From Treponema sp. (GTDB lineage: Bacteria; Spirochaetota; Spirochaetia; Treponematales; Treponemataceae): a stretch of DNA of 47,134 nt. The stretch's first letter is position 1, and every line of letters starts with the position of its first letter. Positions 7,363 through 15,982 of the stretch are shown piece by piece. Where the stretch lies: positions 1 to 47,134 of the forward strand of contig JAFOCI010000096.1 of the NCBI GenBank assembly GCA_017381365.1, written 5' to 3'. Under the pieces are notes generated by a model, which had not been told where the DNA came from, made no database searches, and worked only from the letters and a program-made list of their open reading frames with translations. Position numbers and translations under genes: made by a program.

Positions 7363-8844
7363 CTATTTAATAATAGGCTTCATTGCCGTCATGTATGCGC
7401 GGAGTTTGCGGCCTACAACTTCGATTGGGTGGTTGCGGATTTCAGCGTTTACAGCAACAAGTTCTGCGTTGTTTACACTGTTGTCCTTAACGTTAAGACC
7501 CTTACCGATAACTTCTGTTGTTACTTTTGGCATAAGATCTTTTTCCATCTGAGGAGCAGCAACGTTAGCGAAGAGGTAACATCCGTATTCAGCAGTATCA
7601 GAAATTACACGGTTCATTTCGTACAAACGTTTGCGGTCAATAAGGTTAGCGATAAGTGGAACTTCGTGGAGTGATTCGTAGTAAGCAGATTCTTCCTTAA
7701 TACCAGCATCAACCATAGTTTCAAAAGCAAGTTCACAACCAGCCTTAACCATAGCAACCATCAGGATACCCTTGTCAAAATATTCCTGTTCAGAAATTTC
7801 TGTAGCAGATTCCTTCTGTGATTCGAATGGAAGTTTACCTGTAGCTTCACGCCAGGCCAAAAGATTAGCATCTTTGTTAGCCCAGTCCTTCATCATTGTT
7901 GATGAGAATTCACCAGAAATGATGTCGTCCATGTGCTTCTGATAAAGTGGAGCAAGCAAAGCTTTGATTTCTTTAGAAAGAGCGTTAGCCTTGATTTTTG
8001 CAGGGTTTGAAAGGCGGTCCATCATACCTGTGATACCACCGAATTTCAAAGCTTCACAAATTACGTTCCAGCCGTGCATAAGGAATTTTGTAACCCATTC
8101 AGGATCCATTCCGTCAGCAACCATCTTGTTGTAACAGCAGATTGTACCAGCCTGGAGCATACCACAAAGAATTGTCTGTTCACCCATAAGGTCAGACTTA
8201 ACTTCTGCAACAAAAGAAGATTCAAGAACACCAGCCTTTGAACCGCCCATACCTACAGCCAAAGCCTTAGCCATTGCCCAACCCTTTCCTTCCGGGTCGT
8301 TTACAGGATGAACAGCGATAAGATCAGGTACACCAAATCCACGGGCAAATTCGTGGTAAACTTCTGTACCAGGACCTTTTGGCGCACACATAATAACTGT
8401 GATGTCCTTACGAATCTGCATTCCTTCTTCAATCATGTTAAATCCATGTGAGTACCACAAAGCAGCGCCCTGTTTCATCAACTTCTGAACTTCGTTGATA
8501 ACTGGAGTGTGCTGCTTATCTGGAGTAAGGTTACCAACAAGGTCAGCAGTTGGAATCATTTCCTGATATGTACCAACTTTAAATCCGTTTTCTGTAGCGT
8601 TCTTCCAAGACTGACGTTTTTCTGTGATAGCAGATTCGCGGAGTGCATAAGAAACATCAAGACCAGAGTCACGAAGACACATACCCTGGTTCAAACCCTG
8701 AGCACCACAACCAACGATTACGATTTTAAGACCTTTAAGAGCCTTTACGCCGTCAGCAAATTCTTCTTTTGCCATAGAACGACAGTGACCAAGCTGCAAA
8801 CGAGCTTCACGCCATGGAATTGAGTTAAAATAGTTGATTCCCAT
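7363..8844 (-). CDS. ilvC: Ketol-acid reductoisomerase, class II (IlvC)
   Basis: IlvC converts acetolactate or aceto-hydroxybutyrate to the dihydroxy acids of valine, isoleucine and leucine synthesis, using NADPH and magnesium. The protein from this start is 493 residues, matching the long class II enzyme of E. coli (491) rather than the 330-residue class I form. The Rossmann motif [10 protein letters not shown] is near residue 44, and the two C-terminal knotted-domain segments are present. An upstream in-frame ATG at 8979 would add 45 residues, mostly translated from repeat DNA; the start at 8844 has AAAGGA just upstream and begins MGINYFNSI, as relatives do. A promoter lies at 9035-9063, giving a leader of about 185 nt that contains a family 2 repeat. 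Confidence 0.96.
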   Translation of the reverse strand: MGINYFNSIPWREARLQLGHCRSMAKEEFADGVKALKGLKIVIVGCGAQGLNQGMCLRDSGLDVSYALRESAITEKRQSWKNATENGFKVGTYQEMIPTADLVGNLTPDKQHTPVINEVQKLMKQGAALWYSHGFNMIEEGMQIRKDITVIMCAPKGPGTEVYHEFARGFGVPDLIAVHPVNDPEGKGWAMAKALAVGMGGSKAGVLESSFVAEVKSDLMGEQTILCGMLQAGTICCYNKMVADGMDPEWVTKFLMHGWNVICEALKFGGITGMMDRLSNPAKIKANALSKEIKALLAPLYQKHMDDIISGEFSSTMMKDWANKDANLLAWREATGKLPFESQKESATEISEQEYFDKGILMVAMVKAGCELAFETMVDAGIKEESAYYESLHEVPLIANLIDRKRLYEMNRVISDTAEYGCYLFANVAAPQMEKDLMPKVTTEVIGKGLNVKDNSVNNAELVAVNAEIRNHPIEVVGRKLRAYMTAMKPIIK

Positions 8845-8902
8845 TTTAGTTTCCTTTTTGCGGCAGTTGATTTTATCAAAACTACCTTTTTTAGATTTAG
8901 GG

Positions 8903-9030
8903 CGCATGTTTTCGTTTGTTCCGCTTCGCTGCACAAACGAAAACACCGGGCTATCCAGGGTTCCGGCTTTCGCCTTCATTGCTGCGCAACGCGCTTACGC
9001 ACGCCCTTCCTATCCCTTGCGCGATGTTGC
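8903..9030 (+). repeat. GC-rich repeat family 2, with locus-specific TTC-loop hairpin, in the ilvC leader
   Basis: Gggcgcat is followed by a long hairpin (outer 12-bp perfect arms gttttcgtttgt/acaaacgaaaac, inner gc-ttc-gc; 8910-8946), then accgggctatcc and further GC-rich sequence. The same order (gggcgtt, different hairpin with a ttc loop, ccgggctgttcc) occurs at 22128. The hairpin ends about 67 nt upstream of the ilvC start codon, within the predicted leader. Confidence 0.7.
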
Positions 9031-9034
9031 CTTA

Positions 9035-9063
9035 ATTATAGTTTAATCGGCATATTGCGTAAA
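9035..9063 (-). promoter_or_regulatory. Predicted sigma-70-type promoter of ilvC
   Basis: On the minus strand, TTTACG and TATAAT are separated by exactly 17 nt. The -10 is perfect. Transcription from here would cover the family 2 repeat before reaching ilvC. Confidence 0.6.
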
Positions 9064-9139
9064 GTGAAACAATCGCATTTTAATGATGATTTTTATGCAA
9101 GATACATCTTCTGTATTAGGCAATGGCATCATCAAAATA

Positions 9140-10873
9140 CTAAGAGTTCTTTTTAGCGAGTTTTACGAATGTTTTTACGCCTTCAATAACAAGAATTACG
9201 GCAAGCATTGCCATAGCAGCGGCAAATAAAAGCTGGAACCAGTGTCCCCATGCAGGATCGCTGGCAGAAAACTTGCCGGCAGCAATAACGCCAGTCTGTT
9301 TAATAACAGTAATAACAAGCTGAGTCAAAGTAGCGGCAAGCATGAAAATCATTGGAATAAAGAACATCTTGTTGTTCTTTCCAACTTCGCCAAGCCATGC
9401 AGCAACAGCAAGCAAAGCAATGCCGGCAAGCAACTGGTTAGCAGCACCAAAAAGGCTCCAGATAGCAGAAAGCTTAAGGGCTCCAAGAGTACTTCCAATA
9501 ATTACCATCAGAGCTGTTCCAAATAAAGGATTAGCGAGCAGCTTACGAACACCAGTTGCATCTTTCCAGGTTACTTCGTCTTCCTTAAGGAACAGTTCGC
9601 TGAACATAAAGCGGCTTAAACGAGTAGCAGAGTCCAAAGATGTCAAAGCGAATACAGAAACAGCAAGTGTTAAGAGTGCAGTGATTGTATTGTAAACGCT
9701 AGTTCCCTTGTCAGCGAACAAAGTAGCAATACCGGCACCAAAAGCTGCAGAAGGAGAACCAAATTCCTTGCCTTTCCAGGCTTCCCAAACAACACCAACG
9801 GCAATCAAAGAAACAATTCCAAGAGCAGATTCAATAAGCATTGAACCGTAACCAACAGCTTTTGCAGTCTTTTCTGAATCAAGCTGCTTTGAAGTTGTAC
9901 CAGAAGCAATCAAAGAATGGAAACCAGAACAAGCACCACAGGCAACAGTGATGAACAAAGTAGGGAATATGAAGTTTCCGCCAACCTTAAATCCAGTGAA
10001 AGCTGGAATTGAAAATGTAACATCACGACTAGAGAATGTTCCAACGAAAATACCAACAAAAGCAATCAACATCATTGCATAAAGCAGGAATGAAGAAAGA
10101 TAATCCCGTGGCTGAAGCATAATCCAGACAGGAATCAATGAAGCCACCGCAATGTACAAAGCAACAACAACAATCCAGAAATTGCGGTTAAAAGAAAGCC
10201 CAAAGTTCAAACCAAATATAACAATACCAACGATACAGATAATTCCGCCGATTGTAGCTGGAAGAGTCTTTACTCCAAAACGGTTTGTAACGATACCGTA
10301 TACAACAGCAAGTACGATGAAGAGTACAGAAATCATTGCAGTTGTCTGATTGTTTGTAGGATTAGCAACAACACCAAGTTTTGTAACTGCGTCAGCTGAG
10401 AAAACTGTAAGGAATGTACCTGCAACAACATTTACAAATGAAGCGATTACAAGAATCAAAACAAGCAAAGCAAAGATAATAAAAAGTTTTTTTGAAGTTT
10501 TTCCCAGTGACTGTTTGATGATTTCTCCAACAGATTTTCCATCGTTGCGGATAGAAGCAAAAAGTGAACCAAAATCCTGAAGTCCACCAAAGAAGATACC
10601 ACCGATTACACACCACAAGAATACAGGAACCCAGCCGAAAACAGCAGCCATAATTGGACCGTTGATTGGACCGGCACCAGCTATTGAAGAAAAGTGGTGT
10701 CCCATAAGAACTGCTGGTTTTGCAGCCAGGTAATCTACACCGTCTTCTTTTTCCAAAGCTGGTGTTTTTCGTGCAGGGTCAATACCCCACTGCTTTGCAA
10801 GCCATGAGCCGTATACAACGTACCCAATGAAAAGCAAGGCGATTGCAGCAAGAATGATAAGTAATGCTGTCAT
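9140..10873 (-). CDS. cstA: CstA-family carbon starvation / peptide or pyruvate transporter
   Basis: A 577-residue, highly hydrophobic protein with about 16 membrane segments. It carries the CstA hallmark GHHFSSIAGAGPINGP near residues 58-73 and the CGACSGFHSLIASGTTSKQ segment. Family members take up peptides or pyruvate when carbon is scarce. This is the shorter form (E. coli CstA has about 700 residues). Start and translation are well supported by AGGAGG 9 nt upstream. It lies 45 nt after an unknown gene that is itself next to a RelA-type gene; the shared strand suggests a stringent-response and starvation operon, although that link is inference. Confidence 0.93.
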   Translation of the reverse strand: MTALLIILAAIALLFIGYVVYGSWLAKQWGIDPARKTPALEKEDGVDYLAAKPAVLMGHHFSSIAGAGPINGPIMAAVFGWVPVFLWCVIGGIFFGGLQDFGSLFASIRNDGKSVGEIIKQSLGKTSKKLFIIFALLVLILVIASFVNVVAGTFLTVFSADAVTKLGVVANPTNNQTTAMISVLFIVLAVVYGIVTNRFGVKTLPATIGGIICIVGIVIFGLNFGLSFNRNFWIVVVALYIAVASLIPVWIMLQPRDYLSSFLLYAMMLIAFVGIFVGTFSSRDVTFSIPAFTGFKVGGNFIFPTLFITVACGACSGFHSLIASGTTSKQLDSEKTAKAVGYGSMLIESALGIVSLIAVGVVWEAWKGKEFGSPSAAFGAGIATLFADKGTSVYNTITALLTLAVSVFALTSLDSATRLSRFMFSELFLKEDEVTWKDATGVRKLLANPLFGTALMVIIGSTLGALKLSAIWSLFGAANQLLAGIALLAVAAWLGEVGKNNKMFFIPMIFMLAATLTQLVITVIKQTGVIAAGKFSASDPAWGHWFQLLFAAAMAMLAVILVIEGVKTFVKLAKKNS

Positions 10874-10918
10874 TTAGTGTTTCCTCCTGAAACATAAAAC
10901 ATTTAATTTATATAAAAC

Positions 10919-11416
10919 TTACGTAAAAAGCTTGCGTAAATCTTTTCCTAACCTGTTTGAAGAAGTTCTGTTTGTTTTTGTGCAATAAACTGCAAGACGA
11001 AAGTTGCTCCAACCTTTTAGGGAAAAGGCGTAGGATTTTGAAAATTTTATCTTTTTGCACTGTTTCAGTACATCTTCTTCTATATTATCGGAAATAATAA
11101 TCAAGGTTATATCAGAATTTCTGTGGGAAAAATCAGGTTTTACTTTTTCAAGACCATTGTTCCAGGCAAATTGTGAAAGTTCCTGAATTTTTTCCAGTGT
11201 TATGGAATCTGTTGTGTAAAAATAAACATATTCGTTGGAATTTATCTCTGTGATTTTTGCTTCTTTTACAAGGAAATACTGTTCGCTGTGGGATAAAAAT
11301 TCCCCATAGGCTGTAAATGGGGCAGGCACATTTTCTGTGATTACGTTATAGTAACGCTGGTAGGATTTTAAAATTTTCTGAAGTTTTTCGCTGCTTTTCT
11401 GTTGGTCAGAATCCAT
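10919..11416 (-). CDS. Conserved-looking protein of unknown function between relA and cstA
   Basis: The 165-residue soluble protein has no signal peptide or membrane segment. It has a mixed alpha/beta pattern (YFLVKEAKITEINSNEYVYFY; DITLIIISDNIEEDVLKQCKK) and a basic tail (GWSNFRLAVYC, then TNRTSSNRLGKDLRKLF). I do not recognise a named family, although similar proteins seem to accompany cstA in other anaerobes (recollection, not checked). It starts 16 nt after the RelA-type gene and ends 45 nt before cstA, so all three are likely co-transcribed. A role in regulating or supporting CstA is only a guess. Confidence 0.7.
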   Translation of the reverse strand: MDSDQQKSSEKLQKILKSYQRYYNVITENVPAPFTAYGEFLSHSEQYFLVKEAKITEINSNEYVYFYTTDSITLEKIQELSQFAWNNGLEKVKPDFSHRNSDITLIIISDNIEEDVLKQCKKIKFSKSYAFSLKGWSNFRLAVYCTKTNRTSSNRLGKDLRKLFT

Positions 11417-11431
11417 TTTTATCCCCTGCCT

Positions 11432-13240
11432 TTATGCGTCGACACCAGTATCCCATTCAACTGGAATAGTTCGCCTTTCAATATTTTCTGTTTTAAGATA
11501 ATTTAAACAGTTTGCTTTGTGAATCATTACGCCCTTAGAAAAAGAAACATAGCCTACGATTGCATCCGGATAGGCAGGATGGCAGCATTGCGCAAAAGTT
11601 ACTATAAAGTTAGGCATTCCAGCAACTTTTACGCGGGTAATGTTTGGAACAGAAGGTTTTTCTCCTTCGCCTTTTTTATGCCCCTTGCGTTTTGCAGTTT
11701 GAATTACTTGAGGAGAGGCACTATGTTCCACATTTTCCAGTTCCTGTTTAGCAGAAGCTTTGTCAAGAAAATTCGGGTCATTTGCAACAAGCCAGGCGTG
11801 AATCTTCTGCCTGGCCTTAGAAGTTTTTGCATATTTCAGCTGATTTTCTGTAGGATGAGCCTGTGGATTTGTAAGAACTTCAATAATCTGAGTGTTCTTA
11901 AGCTCCTGGGTAAGAGGAATGATTTTTCCGTCTGCTTTTGCGCCAACAACCTTTTCGCCAATGGCTGAATGGACTGCATAAGCAAAATCAAGAGCGGTTG
12001 AACCCTCTGGAAGATGCTTTACTTCACCGTTTGGAGTAAAAACGTAAATTTCACTGCCAAGAAGATCATGCTTCAATGACTGAAAGAAACTTTCGTCATT
12101 AACCTTTTTTTCCCGTAATTCCTGCAGCTGATTGAAAATTGAAAGACTTGAAGCATCAACTAAGTCATGGTTCGTACCTTTTTTGTAAAGCCAGTGGGAC
12201 GCAACACCATGCTCAGCAATATCGTGCATTTTCTGAGTTCTTATCTGAATTTCAAGGGGCCGGTCCTCGCACATTACAGTTGTATGCAGCGACTGGTAAC
12301 CGTTTGATTTCGGCATTGCAATGTAATCTTTAAAGCGCCCTTCCAGCGGTTTCCAGAGTCCGTGAACAATTCCAATTAAAGTATAGCAGTCCTGATTTTT
12401 CTGACAGATTATTCGCAGCGCCAGTAAATCAAAAAGTTCTCCAGGCTCTTTATTACGTTTTCGCATCTTCTGGTAAATTGAATAAAAATGTTTTGCACGG
12501 CTTGTAATTGTAACGCTCAATCCCAGCTTATCAGCTTCTGCCTGAATTTTTCCAACTGCATTTTCAAGATAAGCGGAACGTTCGCCTTTTTTCTGACTTA
12601 TTACGGCTTTAATCTGCTGGAATGCATCTGGATTTGTATATTTTAAACTAAGGTCTTCAAATTCATTTTTAGATGCAGACATACCAAGGCGGTCAGCAAG
12701 AGGAGCCCATATATCAATAACCTCCGCCGCCAGCTGTCTTTGTTTTGCTGGCTCCAGACTTTTGATGTTGCGGATGCGGTCAAGCCGGTCTGCAATTTTT
12801 ACAAAAATAACCCGAACGTCATCAACCATTGCAAAAAGCATTTTGCGGATTGCATCGGCCTGCTGAAGAGTTTTTGAATTTACAGGAATATTCTTGATTC
12901 TGGAAGTTCCGTTTATGATGTTAACAACATCCTGCCCGAATTTTTCCAGAATTTCTTTATCTGTGACTTCAAGAGAATAAAGACTGTGAAGAAGTCCTGC
13001 AATAACGCAGTCTGCATCAAATTCATCCTGAGCAAGTATGTAAGCGATTCTTAAGGGATGAAGATAATAGGGCTTTCCGCAGGTACGGGTCATTCCTTCG
13101 CAATGAGAAAGCAAAAACTGCCATGCTTCCAGAATTTTCTGTTTTTCTTCTGCAGTATAAAATGAGAATTTTTCAAAATATTCGTTTATAAGAGCAGATG
13201 TATCATCTTCTGGACTATTATATAGAACAACCTTGCTCAT
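11432..13240 (-). CDS. RelA/SpoT homologue, (p)ppGpp synthetase with degenerate hydrolase domain
   Basis: The 602-residue protein (start at the ATG; a TTG lies 18 nt upstream) has a RelA/SpoT synthetase domain at about 245-350 (RAKHFYSIYQKM, RFKDYIAMPKSNGYQSLHT, EIQIRT), a TGS domain at about 397-460 and a CC-H-C zinc-binding segment at 545-580. It ends there, without the usual C-terminal ACT domain. The N-terminal HD domain is recognisable (LHP, ADRLD), but the HD pair itself reads LLHS and the following acidic residues (family VVEDT) read LYSLE, so ppGpp hydrolysis is probably lost. The synthetase charge motif reads RNKE, close to the RxKD of Rel enzymes. It lies upstream of an unknown gene and cstA. 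Confidence 0.9.
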   Translation of the reverse strand: MSKVVLYNSPEDDTSALINEYFEKFSFYTAEEKQKILEAWQFLLSHCEGMTRTCGKPYYLHPLRIAYILAQDEFDADCVIAGLLHSLYSLEVTDKEILEKFGQDVVNIINGTSRIKNIPVNSKTLQQADAIRKMLFAMVDDVRVIFVKIADRLDRIRNIKSLEPAKQRQLAAEVIDIWAPLADRLGMSASKNEFEDLSLKYTNPDAFQQIKAVISQKKGERSAYLENAVGKIQAEADKLGLSVTITSRAKHFYSIYQKMRKRNKEPGELFDLLALRIICQKNQDCYTLIGIVHGLWKPLEGRFKDYIAMPKSNGYQSLHTTVMCEDRPLEIQIRTQKMHDIAEHGVASHWLYKKGTNHDLVDASSLSIFNQLQELREKKVNDESFFQSLKHDLLGSEIYVFTPNGEVKHLPEGSTALDFAYAVHSAIGEKVVGAKADGKIIPLTQELKNTQIIEVLTNPQAHPTENQLKYAKTSKARQKIHAWLVANDPNFLDKASAKQELENVEHSASPQVIQTAKRKGHKKGEGEKPSVPNITRVKVAGMPNFIVTFAQCCHPAYPDAIVGYVSFSKGVMIHKANCLNYLKTENIERRTIPVEWDTGVDA

Positions 13241-13366
13241 ACTAAAAAGATAATGCAAAACTCTGCTGCTTTCAACAATTTTAAATCAACTTTAAGACAA
13301 CTTAGAGTAAACTGCTGTTTTTTTGCCGATTATAAAATAAGGGAAGGAAGAAAGAGGCTGGCAAAA

Positions 13367-13516
13367 ACATGCGCAAGTCGGGACTGTCCCAAAAGTAATG
13401 AGTGTAGCGCTCATTGAGCTCGTCGAAATGACTGCTACACTAAATGTGGTGGTTTCGACAAGCTCAACCACCGCAATACAAACTTATTGGACAGCCCCTT
13501 GCCCACTTGCGCATGT
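13367..13516 (-). repeat. Nested palindromic repeat, family 1, copy 2, with 12-bp flanking arms
   Basis: The core (13380-13498) is full length and in the orientation opposite to copy 1: gggactgtccc, hairpin aatgag/ctcatt, then ggtggtt/aaccacc, ending ggacagcccc. It is framed by a perfect locus-specific inverted repeat, acatgcgcaagt (13367-13378) and acttgcgcatgt (13505-13516), which prolongs the stem. It lies between the divergent relA-type and tolC genes. Confidence 0.9.
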
Positions 13517-13550
13517 AGAAACGCTAGCCAGCGGTTTTAAAAGTCGCTTT

Positions 13551-13580
13551 CTGACTGGCAGTATTTTCATAATGCAAATG
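13551..13580 (+). repeat. 30-bp dispersed repeat, family 3, copy A
   Basis: Ctgactggcag followed by tattttcataatgcaaatg. Close copies are at 19773-19801 and 28911-28940. Here it is about 110 nt upstream of tolC. The rest of the gap to tolC (13581-13690) is AT-rich; I see a TATAAT at 13584 without a good -35. Confidence 0.65.
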
Positions 13581-13690
13581 GGATTATAATAATCAGTTTA
13601 TGCAGTACGAATTAAATTCGAAGTTCAACCTGTATTTAAAAATATGTAACCACAAAAAAATTATTTTGTTTTATTGTTAGGAGCGTGATG

Positions 13691-14980
13691 ATGAATTTTG
13701 TATTTCTGGTTTTTGTTGCTCTGTTTGCAATTTTTATGCAGCCAATATTTTCCAGTGAATCGGATGTAAAGGTAATAACGCTGGAAGAATCTATTCAACT
13801 GGCAAAGAAAAATAATATCAGTGTAAAAACTGCGGAAAACACTCTGAATAATCTGAAAACAAAAAAGGATTATTCCTGGAACAGCATAAGTCCAACTGCA
13901 CAGATAAACAGCAGCTATACAGGAGATTTTGAAAATGAAACTACAAGTTTTGGTGTTTCAGGTTCTGTAAATCTTTCTTTAAAAACAAATCTGATTTCGA
14001 ATATTCAGGGAGCAAAACTGAATTACGAAAAAGGACAGATTACTTATGAGCAGGCTGTCAGGGCAGTTGAACTGAATGTGTGTAAATCTTTCTATAATAT
14101 TCTTTTTCAGAAAGAAAATATCGTTCTGCAAAAAAGAAATCTGGAAACCAGTAGAGAACGATATCTGAACAATCAGGAAAAATTCAGAAACGGAAAAATC
14201 AGCGAGCTTGATTATCTTACAAGCCGCGTAAATTATGAATCAAAAAAGCCGACGGTTGAATCTGCAGAAATTGATCTGGAAAACAATCTTTCGCTGTTTA
14301 AACAGATTCTTGGAATTAATCAGAATGAAAAAATTGAATTGAAGGGTTCGCTTGATGATATTTTAAAGGTAAAGCCAGTGTCTTTTAAAGAACTTCCTGC
14401 TGCCAGAAAGCCTTCTCCGGAAATTCGTTCCGCACAATGTGATGTAGAAATTCAGAAAAATGCACTTTTAGATTCCAGATTTTCGGCTTATGGGCCGTCA
14501 ATTTCTGGTGGTTACACTTACGGTAAATCCTGGAATCTAACAGAAGAGAGCGAACAGACTACAAATTCGTTGAATGTGGGGGTTGTTATTCCTCTTGATG
14601 GATATATGCCGTGGACAACAAAAGCTGTTGCCATAGAAAATAATAAAACTGCAGTAAAAAATGCGGAACTTAATCTGGAAAACGCAAAAACAGATGTGGC
14701 GGTAAAAACAGAAAATTACATCCGCCAGATAAATCTGGCAATTTCTCAGATTGAATCATTAAAGGCAACAGAAGAACTGGCGCAGCAGACATACAAAATG
14801 AATCTGACTGCCTACAACTACGGAAAAACTGATTTACTTTCCCTTCAGAATGCAAGCGATTCAGTTTTAAGTGCAGGTGTCAGCATAAAAAGTCAGGCCT
14901 ATACGCTGGTGTGTGCCCTTCTGGATCTGGAAAATCTTCTGGGAATAGAATTTGGTACTTTGCAGATAGTAAAAGAATAA
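13691..14980 (+). CDS. TolC-family outer membrane efflux protein
   Basis: A signal peptide (residues 1-21, ending near FSSE) precedes a two-repeat OEP structure. Each half has long coiled-coil helices (LEESIQLAKKNNISVKTAENTL; NNKTAVKNAELNLENAKTDVAVKTENYI) and barrel-type strands (TAQINSSYTGDFENE; GPSISGGYTYGKSWNL). At 430 residues it is the usual length for TolC-like proteins. It forms the outer-membrane exit duct of the efflux system encoded by the next two genes. Three start codons lie in tandem (GTG, ATG, ATG); the last, 7 nt after AGGAG, is best spaced. The gene is 33 nt upstream of the adaptor gene. Confidence 0.92.
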   Translation: MNFVFLVFVALFAIFMQPIFSSESDVKVITLEESIQLAKKNNISVKTAENTLNNLKTKKDYSWNSISPTAQINSSYTGDFENETTSFGVSGSVNLSLKTNLISNIQGAKLNYEKGQITYEQAVRAVELNVCKSFYNILFQKENIVLQKRNLETSRERYLNNQEKFRNGKISELDYLTSRVNYESKKPTVESAEIDLENNLSLFKQILGINQNEKIELKGSLDDILKVKPVSFKELPAARKPSPEIRSAQCDVEIQKNALLDSRFSAYGPSISGGYTYGKSWNLTEESEQTTNSLNVGVVIPLDGYMPWTTKAVAIENNKTAVKNAELNLENAKTDVAVKTENYIRQINLAISQIESLKATEELAQQTYKMNLTAYNYGKTDLLSLQNASDSVLSAGVSIKSQAYTLVCALLDLENLLGIEFGTLQIVKE

Positions 14981-15013
14981 AGTTTACATTGAAAATTTTT
15001 ACGGGAGTAAATC

Positions 15014-15982
15014 ATGGAAAAAAAATCAAAAATAAGTTTAATCGTTACAGTGGCTGCTGTTTTGCTAACCGTTGCTGCTGTTGTTATAATAAATGCTACA
15101 AAGAATACTGAAAATGCTGGTGGTCCGGGAAAAGGTGGTGGACGTGGCCGGGGTGGAGCTGGAAACACAATCTTTACAGTGCGCTCTGCAGAAGCCGTAA
15201 AAAAGACATTGAATGACTACGTTATTACAAATGGCGAAGTAGAAAGTCAGTCTGCGGTAGAAGTATTTCCTTCAATGGGCGGTAAAGTACAGCAGATTAA
15301 CGTTCTTCTGGGAAGTCAGGTAAAAAAAGGCGATGTAATTGCAAAAATTGACCCTAGCGAACCAGGCACAAAATATGCCCTTTCTCCTGTAGAAGCTCCT
15401 ATCAGCGGAAGCATCGTTTCTACTCCGTTAAAAGTCGGCACAAAAGTAACAACAAATTCCGCTGTAACAATGATTGGCGATATTGATAATCTTCAGATTT
15501 CTGCCAGTGTTCCAGAACGTTATGTTTCAGAATTAAAAACAGGTCTAAAAGCAGAAATAACAGTAGAAGCATATCCTGATGTAATTTTTATGGCTACCGT
15601 AAGTCGTGTAAGCCCAGTTGTAGATGCAGCAACACGAACAAAGCAAGTCATAATGAATTTTGACAAAAAAGACAGCCGTGTTAATGCCGGAATGTTTGCA
15701 AAGGTAAAACTTTACACTTCTAAATACAGCGGAAAACTTGTTGTTCCATCTGATGCAATTATCACCAATGACGATGATGTTTCATATCTTTTTGTTGTAA
15801 ACGATGATTACACTGTAAGCAGACGTACAGTAAAAACTGGCAAGGCAATTGATGGAATGATTCAGGTTACTGATAATCTTATGGCTGGTGAACGGGTTGT
15901 CTATGAAGGAATGTTAAGCCTGAGTGATGGCGCAAATGTAAATGATCTTGCAAAACCAAAGCCAGCAGGAGAAAAAAAATGA
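15014..15982 (+). CDS. RND efflux periplasmic adaptor (membrane fusion protein)
   Basis: A membrane anchor (residues 7-26) is followed by a Gly/Arg-rich linker (36-51) and then a classic adaptor: a split lipoyl domain (VEVFPSMGGKVQQINVLLGSQVKKGDVIAKI and the APISGSIVS half), a beta-barrel domain and a membrane-proximal domain (FVVNDDYTVSRRTVKTG). The helical hairpin is almost absent, so this is one of the short adaptors. It bridges the inner-membrane pump and the TolC-like duct. Its stop overlaps the start of the pump gene (ATGA). Confidence 0.93.
   Translation: MEKKSKISLIVTVAAVLLTVAAVVIINATKNTENAGGPGKGGGRGRGGAGNTIFTVRSAEAVKKTLNDYVITNGEVESQSAVEVFPSMGGKVQQINVLLGSQVKKGDVIAKIDPSEPGTKYALSPVEAPISGSIVSTPLKVGTKVTTNSAVTMIGDIDNLQISASVPERYVSELKTGLKAEITVEAYPDVIFMATVSRVSPVVDAATRTKQVIMNFDKKDSRVNAGMFAKVKLYTSKYSGKLVVPSDAIITNDDDVSYLFVVNDDYTVSRRTVKTGKAIDGMIQVTDNLMAGERVVYEGMLSLSDGANVNDLAKPKPAGEKK

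Noticed and set aside
7108..7365. IS element bounded by the 27-bp direct repeats
   Set aside because: The 200 nt between them contain only hairpins and a terminator, no transposase frame and no terminal inverted repeats.
8845..8979. 45-residue N-terminal extension of IlvC
   Set aside because: It is translated from the repeat-containing leader, lacks a ribosome site, and the downstream ATG has both a ribosome site and the family's normal N-terminus.
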